Origin: Desulfoscipio geothermicus
Lineage (GTDB): Bacteria > Bacillota > Desulfotomaculia > Desulfotomaculales > Desulfallaceae
Assembly (NCBI GenBank): GCA_016841205.1
Contig: JAENZP010000010.1
Location: 53,900-117,899, forward strand
Length of the DNA: 64,000 bases
Direction of reading: 5' to 3'
Part shown: positions 8,186-17,324 of the stretch, in pieces
Numbering within the stretch: the first letter of the stretch is position 1
How the letters are laid out: every line of letters begins with the position of its first letter
Position numbers and translations under genes: made by a program
Notes under the pieces: model-generated
What the model was told of the DNA's origin: nothing
Database searches by the model: none
Seen by the model: the letters and a program-made list of their open reading frames with translations, nothing else

Positions 8186-9523
8186 GTGTCTCTAATGGAA
8201 CGGCTGGAGAAAAAGGTGGAAAGAAATCCGGAACCCCGGGAAGTGCCGGTGAGGGATAGCAACAATGAGCTGCGGGCGGAACTGCATAAAAAGATTATTA
8301 CCGAGCTTACGGGAACCCGGCAGCCCGGCGTTGCCCCGGAAGATATGGCGGGCCAAATAGAAACATTGGTGCTTCAGCATTTGGCGGCCACCAATAATAA
8401 TATGCCCAGGTTGGAAAGGGATCGCCTGGTGGAGGAAATAATTAACGATGCCATAGGTTATGGTCCCATTACCCCACTATTGAATGACCCGGATATCACT
8501 GAAGTGATGGTCAATGGTCCGTACACGGTGTATATTGAGCGCCGCGGTAAACTGGAAGCAACCGGGGTTAAATTCAGAGATTATGAGCATATCAATCATA
8601 TTATCGAAAAAATCGTTGCTCCAATCGGACGGCGCATTGATGAAAGCTCTCCAATGGTGGATGCCCGGTTGCCTGACGGCTCCCGAGTGAATATAATCAT
8701 ACCGCCGTTGGCCCTTACCGGGTCTACTATCACTATCCGTAAGTTTTACCGGGATCCGTTGCAGGTGGAAGATCTGGTGCGCTTGGGCTCGTTGACGGCT
8801 GAGATGGCCGAGTTTTTGGAAGCCTGTGTTAAAGCACGGCTAAATATTGTGATTTCGGGGGGCACCGGTAGCGGTAAAACCACTATGCTTAACGTGTTGT
8901 CATCGTTTATACCCTGCAACGAACGCATTGTTACAATAGAGGATTCAGCGGAATTGCAGCTCAGACAGGCTCATTTGGTGACTTTGGAAAGCCGCCCGCC
9001 CAATATCGAGGGTAAAGGGGCCATCACCATCCGCGACTTGGTGCGCAACTGTTTGCGAATGCGACCGGACCGCATTGTGGTTGGTGAGGTGCGCAGCGGT
9101 GAGGCATTAGACATGCTGCAGGCCATGAACACAGGACATGACGGTTCTTTGACCACCGGCCACGCCAACACGCCCAGGGATATTTTATCCCGCTTGGAAA
9201 CTATGGTACTGATGGCGGGAGTTGAAATTCCGGTTCGGGCTATACGGGAGCAAATAGCTGCGGCTGTAGACTTAATCATTCAGCAAAGTCGCATGAGGGA
9301 CGGTACCCGTAAAATTACCCACATTACCGAAGTGCAGGGGATGGAGGGCGATGTGATTACACTGCAGGATTTATTTGTTTACCGGCAGACCGGAGTCGAC
9401 GACGATGGCCGGGTAACCGGCCGGTTTGAGGTTACCGGTATACAGCCGCGCTTTATAGATCGGCTTGAGGCAGCAGGTGTGCAACTGCGCCGGGATTTGT
9501 TCACTGGAGGAGGGTATTGGTAA
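8186..9523 (+). CDS. cpaF: CpaF/TadA secretion ATPase
   Basis: A 445-residue hexameric ATPase of the type II/IV secretion superfamily that powers Flp pilus assembly from the cytoplasmic face. Visible: the N-terminal all-alpha region, DPDITEVMVNGPYTVYIERRG, Walker A GGTGSGKTT (about residues 225-233), the Asp box region ERIVTIEDSAELQL, and Walker B RPDRIVVGEVRSGEALDML, followed by HDGSLTTGHAN. GTG 8186 is favoured because GAGGCG (8172-8177) lies 8 bases before; ATG at 8195 would be too far. Family length is normal. Confidence 0.93.
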   Translation: MSLMERLEKKVERNPEPREVPVRDSNNELRAELHKKIITELTGTRQPGVAPEDMAGQIETLVLQHLAATNNNMPRLERDRLVEEIINDAIGYGPITPLLNDPDITEVMVNGPYTVYIERRGKLEATGVKFRDYEHINHIIEKIVAPIGRRIDESSPMVDARLPDGSRVNIIIPPLALTGSTITIRKFYRDPLQVEDLVRLGSLTAEMAEFLEACVKARLNIVISGGTGSGKTTMLNVLSSFIPCNERIVTIEDSAELQLRQAHLVTLESRPPNIEGKGAITIRDLVRNCLRMRPDRIVVGEVRSGEALDMLQAMNTGHDGSLTTGHANTPRDILSRLETMVLMAGVEIPVRAIREQIAAAVDLIIQQSRMRDGTRKITHITEVQGMEGDVITLQDLFVYRQTGVDDDGRVTGRFEVTGIQPRFIDRLEAAGVQLRRDLFTGGGYW

Positions 9524-9557
9524 TTGAATCAGCATGTTCCAATTATAAAGGGGTGAT

Positions 9558-10520
9558 ATGATGAGCTTGGGTTATATTGCTGGACTGGTCTTTGTTTTTG
9601 TTGTGCTGTTGGTGCTGGGTGTATACCTGCCTATGATAGCCGACCAGCAGGAGTTTTCCCGGCGCATGTCTGGAATTTTTAGAAGAAAAGAAGCGGTTAA
9701 ACATGACGGTATAGCTTCTGATCCTGGATTGCGGGGAATATACCTTTGGCTGACCGGTATATTAAGCACCACGCCCTTGAAAAAATGGGCGGAACGGGAG
9801 CTGACCAAGGCCGACCTGCCCTTGCGGGGAGAGGAGTTTCTCGTCTTAACCCTGGCGGGACTGGGGGGTGTTGCACTAATTACAATGCTGTTCACCGGTA
9901 GTATTTTGATTATGCTGATGACATTGTTGGTTTTTTTGCCTGTGCCATATCTCTTCATCAGGCGAGCTCGGCAAAAGCGTTTGGCCACTTTGAACGGCCA
10001 AATTGGTGACGTTCTGATGTTTATTGCGAACTCACTGCGATCGGGATTTAGTTTTCTACAGGCGATGGACCTGGTGCGTAAGGAAATGCCTGATCCCATC
10101 GCCCGGGAGTTCGGGCGCACTTTCCAGGAGGTTAATCTTGGCACCCATACGGAGCAGGCCCTGCAGAACATGGTTGAGCGGGTGGGCAGTGATGAGCTGG
10201 AAATGGTGATTACGGCAGTATTAATCCAGCGCCAGGTGGGTGGCAATCTGGCCGAGGTGCTGGATAAAATTGCTCATACTATGCTGGAGCGCATCCGCAT
10301 TAAAGGGGAAATAAAAACTCTCACTGCTCAGGGGCGCATTTCGGGCGTGGTAGTGGGACTGTTGCCTTTGGCTCTGGGTGCATTTTTATTTGTGATCAAC
10401 CCGGTATACATATCATTATTATTTACCAGCAAAATTGGGCTGTTGATGGTGGGAACGGCGCTTGTTGCCCAGAGTACCGGTTATTTACTTATCCGGCGGA
10501 TAGTGGATATCAAGTATTAA
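9558..10520 (+). CDS. tadB: TadB, inner-membrane platform protein
   Basis: A 320-residue GspF-type (T2SSF) membrane protein. N-terminal helix, a pair of helices near 90-130 (TLAGLGGVALITMLFTGSIL, then PVPYLFIRRARQKRL), the cytoplasmic F domain (about 135-265: GQIGDVLMFIANSLRSGFSF; LQAMDLV), and two C-terminal helices. TadB and TadC form the platform on which the CpaF ATPase acts. Start is ATG 9558 or the adjoining ATG 9561, behind AAAGGGG. Followed closely by tadC. Confidence 0.9.
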   Translation: MMSLGYIAGLVFVFVVLLVLGVYLPMIADQQEFSRRMSGIFRRKEAVKHDGIASDPGLRGIYLWLTGILSTTPLKKWAERELTKADLPLRGEEFLVLTLAGLGGVALITMLFTGSILIMLMTLLVFLPVPYLFIRRARQKRLATLNGQIGDVLMFIANSLRSGFSFLQAMDLVRKEMPDPIAREFGRTFQEVNLGTHTEQALQNMVERVGSDELEMVITAVLIQRQVGGNLAEVLDKIAHTMLERIRIKGEIKTLTAQGRISGVVVGLLPLALGAFLFVINPVYISLLFTSKIGLLMVGTALVAQSTGYLLIRRIVDIKY

Positions 10521-10533
10521 ACGGGGGATGAAG

Positions 10534-11451
10534 ATGATTTATTTGCTGGCACTGGTTTTTATGGCCGCCTTCTTTGTTTTCCTGCTGGGCTATAAGTTTG
10601 TGTTTGGTGAGCGCATTATGCTGGCCAGGCGGGTTAACCAGGTAATGGGTACACCGGCTGTAACCATTAGGGAAAAGGAGCTTAGCGTTCCCTTGACAAC
10701 CAGGGTGATTAAGCCGCTATTTAGCCGGGCGGCCACGGTGTTTGCCAAGGTGTTGCCGTCGGAAAAGGAGGCTGCGCTGGAGAAAAAGCTCCGGCGGGCC
10801 GGGCTTTTGGAACAGCTGAGACCGGTGGAGATGATGGTGCTCAAGTATCTGGTGGCACTGCTATTGGGTTTGGTTGCGGCGTTTCTAGGTGGCATGGCCG
10901 GATTACCGCCGGTTAATATTTTATTATTGATTGCCATGGGTGTAGCCGTGGGTCTGATACTGCCTGAATATTATCTGACGGCCCGGGCCAGACGCAGGAG
11001 TGCTGAGGTGGAGTCCGTGCTGCCGCAGATATTGGATTTGTTAACGGTGAGTGTGGAAGCGGGACTTGGCTTTGACGGGGCCATTTCCAAAGTAGTTGAA
11101 AAAACCCGGGGAGTACTTACCCTGGAACTGCAAAGAATGATGCAGGAGATCCGGGTAGGTAAAACCAGGCGCGAGGCGTTAAAAGATATGGAGGGGAAAT
11201 TTGCCGTCCAGGATCTGAATAATTTCGTGAGTGCTATCATACTGGGTGAACAACTAGGCATCGGTATAGGCAATGTGCTGCGGAGGCAGGCTGATCAAAT
11301 CAGGCTGAGCCGGCGCCAGAGCGCAGAAGAGCGGGCCATGAAAGCGCCTGTAAAAATGCTTTTCCCGCTGGTGTTTATGATCTTCCCGGCATTGTTTATC
11401 ATCATCCTCGGTCCGGGGGCCATCCAGATTTACCGGGCGTTTATTCGATAG
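10534..11451 (+). CDS. tadC: TadC, inner-membrane platform protein
   Basis: A 305-residue GspF-type protein, partner of TadB. N-terminal helix (MIYLLALVFMAAFFVFLLGY), helices near 100-145, F domain about 160-270 (LPQILDLLTVSVEAGLGFDG; later GNVLRRQADQIRLSRRQSAE) and a C-terminal helix (FPLVFMIFPALFIIILGPG). ATG 10534 is preferred to ATG 10528 because the GGGGG Shine-Dalgarno (10523-10527) abuts the latter. Ends 14 bases before the DUF192 gene. Confidence 0.9.
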   Translation: MIYLLALVFMAAFFVFLLGYKFVFGERIMLARRVNQVMGTPAVTIREKELSVPLTTRVIKPLFSRAATVFAKVLPSEKEAALEKKLRRAGLLEQLRPVEMMVLKYLVALLLGLVAAFLGGMAGLPPVNILLLIAMGVAVGLILPEYYLTARARRRSAEVESVLPQILDLLTVSVEAGLGFDGAISKVVEKTRGVLTLELQRMMQEIRVGKTRREALKDMEGKFAVQDLNNFVSAIILGEQLGIGIGNVLRRQADQIRLSRRQSAEERAMKAPVKMLFPLVFMIFPALFIIILGPGAIQIYRAFIR

Positions 11452-11465
11452 GAGGAGCATGGGGC

Positions 11466-11846
11466 ATGGCAATGCAGAGTAGTCAGATATTGTATAATAA
11501 AACCAGGGGGAACGTGGTTGCCGCCCGGGTTGTACGGGCAGATACTTTTTGGCGGCGTTTGCGTGGGCTTATGGGCCGCACCCGGCTGGATTTCCCAACG
11601 GGCACAGCGTTGGTGATTACTCCTTGTAAGCAAGTACATACATTTTTTATGTGCTTTGCCATTGATGTTCTGTTTGTGGATGCTGATTTTCACGTTGTAC
11701 AGGTGCTGCCGCAACTGCGCCCTAACCGGGTAAGCCCGCATGTAAAAAGTGCCCGCAGGGTTATTGAACTGCCTCCAGGTACTATCGCTGCAAGTGGTAT
11801 TACCCGGCGGGATATGCTGGCGGTTATTGAAGCCCAAAGCCTCTAA
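11466..11846 (+). CDS. DUF192 family protein
   Basis: A 126-residue DUF192 protein with the family's landmarks: RLRGLMGR near residue 32, ALVITPCKQVHTFFMCFAID (the usual pattern is G-x-W-M-K-N-T-x-x-P-L-D-x-x-F; here the MxN segment is HTFFMCFAIDVLFVD) and a C-terminal VIELPPGTI. No signal peptide is seen, so it is probably cytosolic. DUF192 genes often close Tad operons in Firmicutes and Actinobacteria; a role in pilus or envelope biology is inference. GGAGGA (11452-11457) precedes ATG 11466. Confidence 0.82.
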   Translation: MAMQSSQILYNKTRGNVVAARVVRADTFWRRLRGLMGRTRLDFPTGTALVITPCKQVHTFFMCFAIDVLFVDADFHVVQVLPQLRPNRVSPHVKSARRVIELPPGTIAASGITRRDMLAVIEAQSL

Positions 11847-11883
11847 AACGTCAAAAACACGTTATCAACCGGAGGGTTGGATT

Positions 11884-13569
11884 ATGAAAATAGCTGTAAG
11901 GAAACAGGTATCCATAACTTTTAAAATTGCTGTTTGCCTAAGCACGTTAATTGTTTTTTTAATGCTTATATTGGGGACGGTTACTGTTTTACAGTTGAAA
12001 ACAGTAGTGCAGGAGGAAGCATATGACAAGGGTCAGTTTCTAACCGGGCTAATGATACCCCGCCTTACCGGTGCGCTGCAGGTTGGTAATATAGCCGGGC
12101 TAACCCCCTTAATAGCGGAGCTCAAGGCACAGGATGGCGTACAAAGCGCCTTTATTACGGATAGGAAGGGTAAAGTGTTAGCCGGCAGTGCCAAGCAGTT
12201 AACGGATAATGATGTATGGGATGTGGCAGGTACTGGTGATCGCGCATTCATCGCGGAAAGCATCAAGGTAGATGGCGTCCCTAAATTTATTTTTACCCGT
12301 CAGGTTACCGGCTCATCCGGCGATCTCCTGGGTTGTCTGGGAGTAGTCACAGATGCAGGTTTGATGCAGCATAAAATAAACGATCTGATCATATATTTAG
12401 GTACCACTACCATGGCCGCAGTGATCGCAGGCATATTTTTGGCTATGGTGATCAGCCGGCGCATTCTCAGTCGTCCTATTAAAGATTTAGTAACAGCTAC
12501 CGAATATATTGCCGTGGGAAATGTTACTACCAAAGTCGATTTGCATCAACGAGATGAGCTGGGTGATCTGGCCACGTCTTTTAACATGATGACGGGCTAC
12601 TTGGCTAACCTGTTTCGCTCCATTATATCTTATACAGGGGAGCTGATTAAATCATGCCAGTTACTGATCATGCGAATTAAATCAACGGTCAGTGCTTCGG
12701 GGCAGCTGGTGGAGTCAATGGATAAGCATGCCATGATGACCAGGGAGCACATTAATTTGCTACAGGGTTGCGCCGATTTAGCCTGTGAGCTGGTGGACCG
12801 GCTGGAACAAAGCGGGCAGGCGTTAAATCAAAAAGCAGCAGCCATCATTGCTGCAGTGGAGGACAGCGGTGAGCCGGGCGCACTGATGACCCGGGCGGCG
12901 GGTGATGTGGCAGATATCGGTCACTCCCTGAATGAGTTACAAAAGGCAGTCCAATCTAGTAAAGAAGCGTTGCTGGAAATGGAGCAGATGGCCGGGTTGT
13001 TTACAAATTACCTGGATCACAGTCGGACGTTTAGCTTTAACATTGCCGTGGAAGTGGCTAGGTTGGGCGGCTCGGATATGATTGAGGATTTACAAGAATT
13101 GCAGGGTTTGGCCGACGAGGGCATGGTTAAAACCAGAGATATGCTGCACAAAATGCAGTTGGTTGGAGATGCCGTAACGAGTATTGACGACGCCGTTGCC
13201 CGGAATATCAAGCTGGCGGCTCAGGGTGAGCAGAGCATTAAAAATGCCGGGGTATACTGGGAACGCTTCGACCACCGGCTGACTGGGGAGAAGGAGACTA
13301 CCAAACAATTGGTTGACGTCTTGACAGATAACAATAAACAAGGTGAACAACTACTGGAGGCCCTGGAGCATCTCATGACCGAGCTTGATAAATCATTACA
13401 GTCCTTTATCAGCACCGGGGTGACTGGTAAAAAACAAACTGAGCAGCTTGAGGAACTGGAAGCCACATTGCGTAAAATACTTCGGGTGTCCAATACCTTG
13501 AATAATCTGTGTTTGCAGTTTAAGGTTGATGCGGCTGTAAAGCATGGGACTGTTGTACCTGAAGCATAG
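11884..13569 (+). CDS. chemoreceptor-like membrane protein with HAMP domain and degenerate signalling tip
   Basis: 561 residues: cytoplasmic start, membrane helix 1 (about 16-38), an extracytoplasmic sensor of ~140 residues with a single-cache look (GVQSAFITDRKGKVLAGS), membrane helix 2 (about 175-197), HAMP (SRRILSRPIKDLVTATEYIA, ending QRDELGDLATSFNMM), then ~330 residues of coiled coil. A normal chemoreceptor carries a near-invariant tip (LLALNAAIEAARAGE). Here only TFSFNIAVEVARLGGSD resembles it, and the glutamates and AAIEAAR core are gone. It may be an uncoupled adaptor or a decayed receptor. ATG 11884 follows GGAGGG. It sits directly behind the Tad operon. Confidence 0.7.
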   Translation: MKIAVRKQVSITFKIAVCLSTLIVFLMLILGTVTVLQLKTVVQEEAYDKGQFLTGLMIPRLTGALQVGNIAGLTPLIAELKAQDGVQSAFITDRKGKVLAGSAKQLTDNDVWDVAGTGDRAFIAESIKVDGVPKFIFTRQVTGSSGDLLGCLGVVTDAGLMQHKINDLIIYLGTTTMAAVIAGIFLAMVISRRILSRPIKDLVTATEYIAVGNVTTKVDLHQRDELGDLATSFNMMTGYLANLFRSIISYTGELIKSCQLLIMRIKSTVSASGQLVESMDKHAMMTREHINLLQGCADLACELVDRLEQSGQALNQKAAAIIAAVEDSGEPGALMTRAAGDVADIGHSLNELQKAVQSSKEALLEMEQMAGLFTNYLDHSRTFSFNIAVEVARLGGSDMIEDLQELQGLADEGMVKTRDMLHKMQLVGDAVTSIDDAVARNIKLAAQGEQSIKNAGVYWERFDHRLTGEKETTKQLVDVLTDNNKQGEQLLEALEHLMTELDKSLQSFISTGVTGKKQTEQLEELEATLRKILRVSNTLNNLCLQFKVDAAVKHGTVVPEA

Positions 13570-13594
13570 GAAAATAGTCTCACTGGGAAACCAC

Positions 13595-13624
13595 AAACCC
13601 CGCCGGTTATTGACGGGGTTTTTA
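13595..13624. terminator. bidirectional terminator between convergent genes
   Basis: AAACCCCG (13595-13602) pairs with CGGGGTTT (13614-13621) and has T-runs on the plus strand and A-run-derived T on the minus strand. It serves the receptor-like gene and the convergent response regulator, whose stop lies within it. Confidence 0.85.
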
Positions 13625-14275
13625 AATTTCCGCTATTTTTTCTTTTATGGCCAGCAGTGCCGCTTGGGTGCGGTCGGTAACGTCCAGTTTTTGAAATATG
13701 TTGGTCAGGTGATTTTTAACGGTTTTTTCGCTGATAAATAACTTTAGGGCAATTATTTTGTTGGAGTCACCCTTGGCCACCAGGCGCAATACCTCCAGTT
13801 CCCTGTCTGATAAGCCATGGGGTCTATTTTCTAATGGCTTGCTAGTTGATAATTTATTTATTTGGTTGAATATTTTAGCTGTCAGGGATGGAGAAATAAA
13901 TGATTTTCCCTCAGCCACCTGCAGTATGGTATTAATCAGCTGGTCCGGGCTGATGTCTTTAAGCAGATAAGCGGCAATACCGTTGCGGATCATTTCGATT
14001 ATATATTCTTCCTGGTCATGGATAGTCAAGGCAATTATACCGGTGTCGGGTAGTTCTTGTTTGATGGCCTTGCAAACCTCCAAGCCGGTAATATCAGGCA
14101 GGTTGATGTCCAGCAGCACGATGTCGGGGTGCTTGCTGAGGCACAGTGAAATGGCCTGCCGCCCGTTGGCCGCCTCTGCCAAGACATTGATGCGCTGTTC
14201 TAAAGATAGTATTTTCCTGATTCCTTCCCTAACGAGGGCGTGATCGTCTGCAATTAGCACGTTAATTGGCTGCAA
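13622..14275 (-). CDS. NarL/DegU-family response regulator
   Basis: 217 residues. Receiver domain with D10, D11, phosphoacceptor D56 (IVLLDINLP) and the lysine in AAYLLKDIS; LuxR-type helix-turn-helix at the C terminus (LSDRELEVLRLVAKGDSNKI, then SEKTVKNHLTNIFQKL). It is a DNA-binding transcription regulator paired with the kinase gene immediately upstream on the same strand (gap 35 bases). Targets unknown; the convergent Tad/receptor region next door is a plausible one, but that is inference. Confidence 0.9.
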   Translation of the reverse strand: MQPINVLIADDHALVREGIRKILSLEQRINVLAEAANGRQAISLCLSKHPDIVLLDINLPDITGLEVCKAIKQELPDTGIIALTIHDQEEYIIEMIRNGIAAYLLKDISPDQLINTILQVAEGKSFISPSLTAKIFNQINKLSTSKPLENRPHGLSDRELEVLRLVAKGDSNKIIALKLFISEKTVKNHLTNIFQKLDVTDRTQAALLAIKEKIAEI

Positions 14276-14310
14276 TGTAATATACCCCCTTTTGTTCCAT
14301 GACGTTGCAT

Positions 14311-15444
14311 TTAATTAATCGGTATGCTTAGATTAATTAAAGTGCCCTTGCCCGGGGTGCTGGTTATTTTAATTTCACCATTTAATATCTGCACCCGCTC
14401 CCTCATATTGATAAGCCCGTAACATTCACGGTCGCTGTTTTTTCCCACCGCCTCCGGTTCAAAACCGCTACCGTTGTCTTTAATCGAAATGGTTATTCTG
14501 TTGGCGAGCTGCTCCATTTTTATCAGTACGTGCTTGGCCTGAGCGTGCTTGTGTACGTTATTCAGTGCTTCCTGCACCACCCGGAATAGGGCCACTTCCG
14601 TGGCCGGTGGCAGGCGAATCTGCTTACCGAAAAAAACAAATTCGGCATGGATATCATACTGCTTTCCATAATCTTCCATGTAGCGGTTAATAGCTGGTAC
14701 CAAGCCTAAATCGTCCAATACCATCGGTCTCAGATCGAAAATTATTTTGCGAACATCCTGCAAGCTCTGTCTGACCAGTTCTTGCAGGCTGACCAGCTCT
14801 TTTCTGACTTTTTCGGGGTTCACTTCCATTAACTTTAATATGTACTCGGCACGCATGACTATATTGGCCATCAGCTGCGCCGGGCCGTCGTGAATTTCCC
14901 GGGCTACCCGCTTGCGTTCTTCCTCCTGTGCCTTGATGATGCTGATGCCTAATTGCTGTAATTGTTGTAATTCTTCGATGCTTGAGGATATGGTGGATAA
15001 ATGCTGATTTAGATAATCGAATACTACGCCCAGGTGCGAAATCAAATTTTCCGCTTTATTCAGCATACCCTGCAGCCGCCTAAGACTCCGCTCTAGGTTG
15101 TCCCTTTTGTCCCGGAGCAATTGCTCCTGTGACTGCATCATGGCCAGTTCCACTTGTATTTTTTGAGCTCTGTCGTAGGCCCGTTTGATGTCGTCTTCAT
15201 TATACCGGTTAAAATTCTTGCTTACTTCCATTAAATGAAGGCGGGCTATCTTTTCCCGCTCACGTAGTTTATTCACGCGGCCAATTAACTGGGCTACTGA
15301 TTCCTTTACTTCTTTTAGATCATCCTTAATACAGTTATATTCGGTCTGAGTATATTCCGATATATCGTATATTTGTTCTTGGGATTCCTTAATGTGTAGT
15401 ATTATTTTGTTTATGATGGTGTCCATGCTTGCTGCATCAAGCAA
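14311..15444 (-). CDS. DegS-like cytosolic sensor histidine kinase
   Basis: 377 residues with no membrane segment. The N-terminal ~170 residues are coiled coil, as in the DegS sensor domain. HisKA_3 follows with H185 in EEERKRVAREIHDGPAQ, then the HATPase_c domain with VVQEALNNVHKHAQA (N box), KDNGSGFE (G1) and GYGLINMRERV-type G2 (here CYGLINMRERV). It phosphorylates the adjacent DegU-like regulator. Start TTG 15444 is supported by AGGTGA (15456-15451) 6 bases away; the first ATG, six codons in, has no site. Confidence 0.9.
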   Translation of the reverse strand: MLDAASMDTIINKIILHIKESQEQIYDISEYTQTEYNCIKDDLKEVKESVAQLIGRVNKLREREKIARLHLMEVSKNFNRYNEDDIKRAYDRAQKIQVELAMMQSQEQLLRDKRDNLERSLRRLQGMLNKAENLISHLGVVFDYLNQHLSTISSSIEELQQLQQLGISIIKAQEEERKRVAREIHDGPAQLMANIVMRAEYILKLMEVNPEKVRKELVSLQELVRQSLQDVRKIIFDLRPMVLDDLGLVPAINRYMEDYGKQYDIHAEFVFFGKQIRLPPATEVALFRVVQEALNNVHKHAQAKHVLIKMEQLANRITISIKDNGSGFEPEAVGKNSDRECYGLINMRERVQILNGEIKITSTPGKGTLINLSIPIN

Positions 15445-15618
15445 AATGTTTCACCTGCCAATGACCGTGTGCTGATATAAATATTCGCTATTTTACTAGT
15501 GCATCCTGCAAAGATTGTTGAAAAAGTGTTCTCTAATAGAAAATTGCCGGCGCATTTCGTATAATACGGTGTGTGCCGGCAATAGGTCGCATAATGCATT
15601 GCGTGGTTGGCCGCTGTA

Positions 15619-16503
15619 TTAATGTACTGTCACAGGTGCTTGAAACAGTGCATCCTCCGATGTCGCCGTTTTTTCTCTGAACGTTACCTTACGCTGCCCG
15701 GCATCCCAGCTGACTTGCAACAACGGCAGTGCTTTTTGCCAGAAGGACAGGGGGACGTGTGCGGTACCCTGTGCCAGTTTAAGCTCGGGGCAGGTAAATA
15801 CATTCTGCCCTGTTGTTACCTGGCCGCTGGCGCATGCTACGACGATTTGCTCGGTTCCTTTGGTGATGATGAGGGTGCGGTTGGTATCGTTCCAGACGAT
15901 GGTATAGCTCAGCTTTTCAAAAATCGCCCGTAGTGGCAGCAGTGGTGACCCGTCCGAGCCGGTACCTGCCGGCTCCTTTACATCGATAATATATTGGCCC
16001 AGTGTTACAGTAACAGGCAGCGGCTTGGGTTGTGCAGCAACCCGGGCAGTGCCGCTTCTGGTAATTCTTACCGGTGTTCCTACCGGTGTATGGTCGTACA
16101 GCCAGATGGCATCCTGGTTATACATGCGAATGCAGCCGGAAGAAGCGTAGGTGCCGATTGACGATGGGTTATTGGTGCCGTGAATGCCATATGTGCCGCC
16201 ACCTCCGACGCTAAGGCCCAGCCAGCGATAGCCCAGCGGGTTTTTAGGGCTGCCCCCCGGTATGTTCTTACGGGCATAGTAGGGGTTAACCACTTTAATT
16301 ACTATGGTAAAGTTACCCTCAGGAGTGAGCGACATATTTCTCCCAGTGGCTACTGGAAAGGTTTTTAGCAATACTTCGTCCTTGTAGTAATGTAATTGGT
16401 TGGTTAACTTATCAATAACAATCCGTACTCCCGCTAAAGCCATTTCGGTATGAACAAAACAAAAACAAAGGGCTATCATTAACACTAAAAATCTTTTTGC
16501 CAT
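15619..16503 (-). CDS. L,D-transpeptidase (YkuD) with copper-amine-oxidase-N-like domain, secreted
   Basis: 294 residues. Signal peptide (MAKRFLVLMIALCFCF, cut likely near ALA-G), then a YkuD domain (about 25-150) with the catalytic motif HGTNNPSSIGTYASSGCIRM: catalytic His near the start and Cys about residue 123. YkuD enzymes make 3-3 cross-links or attach proteins to peptidoglycan. The C-terminal ~110 residues (PLLPLRAIFEKLSYTIVWND, later HVPLSFWQKAL) match the Cu_amine_oxidN1 stalk common in spore-forming clostridia. Probably a wall or spore cortex enzyme. Divergent from the coat genes. Confidence 0.88.
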   Translation of the reverse strand: MAKRFLVLMIALCFCFVHTEMALAGVRIVIDKLTNQLHYYKDEVLLKTFPVATGRNMSLTPEGNFTIVIKVVNPYYARKNIPGGSPKNPLGYRWLGLSVGGGGTYGIHGTNNPSSIGTYASSGCIRMYNQDAIWLYDHTPVGTPVRITRSGTARVAAQPKPLPVTVTLGQYIIDVKEPAGTGSDGSPLLPLRAIFEKLSYTIVWNDTNRTLIITKGTEQIVVACASGQVTTGQNVFTCPELKLAQGTAHVPLSFWQKALPLLQVSWDAGQRKVTFREKTATSEDALFQAPVTVH

Positions 16504-16713
16504 CTGTTTAAATTCCTCCCGAGATTTTGCTTATACATATTACGGGGTTAGATTGTAGTTATGACCCTAAAAATTCATTAGTAATTAATAATAAACATGG
16601 AATTAGATGTTAATCTATAATACCCTGAAAATTTTACCATTTTAAGGCCCACATATATTTTAAAAACTGGTAAACAATAATTTTACAATTAATTTCCGAA
16701 GGAGGTGAAATTT

Positions 16714-16938
16714 ATGCATATGGGCAAACTCACTGAAATGGAAAGGCTGGCTATTGAGGAACAGCTGCGGTCCGAGGAGATTTGCGCCAGCAAGGTGCAG
16801 TTGTATATGAGCGTCACTCGTGACCCGGCGGTTCAAGCTGTATTGCAGCAGATGGCCGAAAAGGGACAGCGTCATTTCAGCACATTAAACAGTATGCTGC
16901 AAGAGGCCGGAATTGCTTCCGGAATGACCCAGAACTAA
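16714..16938 (+). CDS. small spore coat-associated protein
   Basis: 74 residues, helical, with KLTEMERLAIEEQLRSEEIC and VTRDPAVQAVLQQMAEKGQR, a ferritin-like helical pair seen in proteins encoded next to CotF. ATG 16714 follows a perfect AAGGAGGTG (16699-16707); the in-frame GTG 16705 is part of that site. Twenty bases upstream of the CotF gene, so cotranscribed. Coat association is inferred from the neighbour and helical pattern. Confidence 0.75.
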   Translation: MHMGKLTEMERLAIEEQLRSEEICASKVQLYMSVTRDPAVQAVLQQMAEKGQRHFSTLNSMLQEAGIASGMTQN

Positions 16939-16958
16939 ATTGGGAGGAGGTGTGAAAA

Positions 16959-17237
16959 ATGCAATTCGGTGATAGGGAAATAATGACTGATTTACTTATG
17001 GATACTAAGTATATATCTACTAATTATCACAGGGCAGTTCTTGAATCAGCCAATGACCGGATCCGTAATACGCTGATTCAGCTTAATAATGAGGAGATAA
17101 ACCTGCAAAAACAAATTTTTAATTTAATGCACGATCGAAACTGGTATGAAGTGCGTCCGGCTAACGCTTCCGCTTCCGCATGGCAAGCTGGGTCGGGCAC
17201 GGGTGTCGACGCAATGCACCAACAAATGCCTTATTAA
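16959..17237 (+). CDS. CotF family spore coat protein
   Basis: 92 residues of the Coat_F family: DREIMTDLLMDTKYISTNYH, then AVLESANDRIRNTL, and a tail with NLMHDRNWYEV. Residues 80-92 form a flexible Ala/Gly/Met/Gln tail. CotF-type proteins are deposited in the coat during sporulation. Strong GGGAGGAGGTG precedes the ATG. Expression is expected in the mother cell; I could not identify a convincing sigma-K promoter. Confidence 0.85.
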   Translation: MQFGDREIMTDLLMDTKYISTNYHRAVLESANDRIRNTLIQLNNEEINLQKQIFNLMHDRNWYEVRPANASASAWQAGSGTGVDAMHQQMPY

Positions 17238-17324
17238 AGATGGTGGGGAGCATGGGGGTAGCATGGGGACGGTCGCTTGCTCCCCCTTCCGTGACTTCAG
17301 GTGCTGGGTCAAAGCAACGTGTGC

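Noticed and set aside
9572..10246. 224-codon frame antisense to tadB
   Set aside because: Shadow of a real membrane protein gene; no start context and unnatural composition.
17238..17290. Short GCATGGGG repeats after the cotF-like gene
   Set aside because: Only two or three imperfect units; looks like local low complexity.
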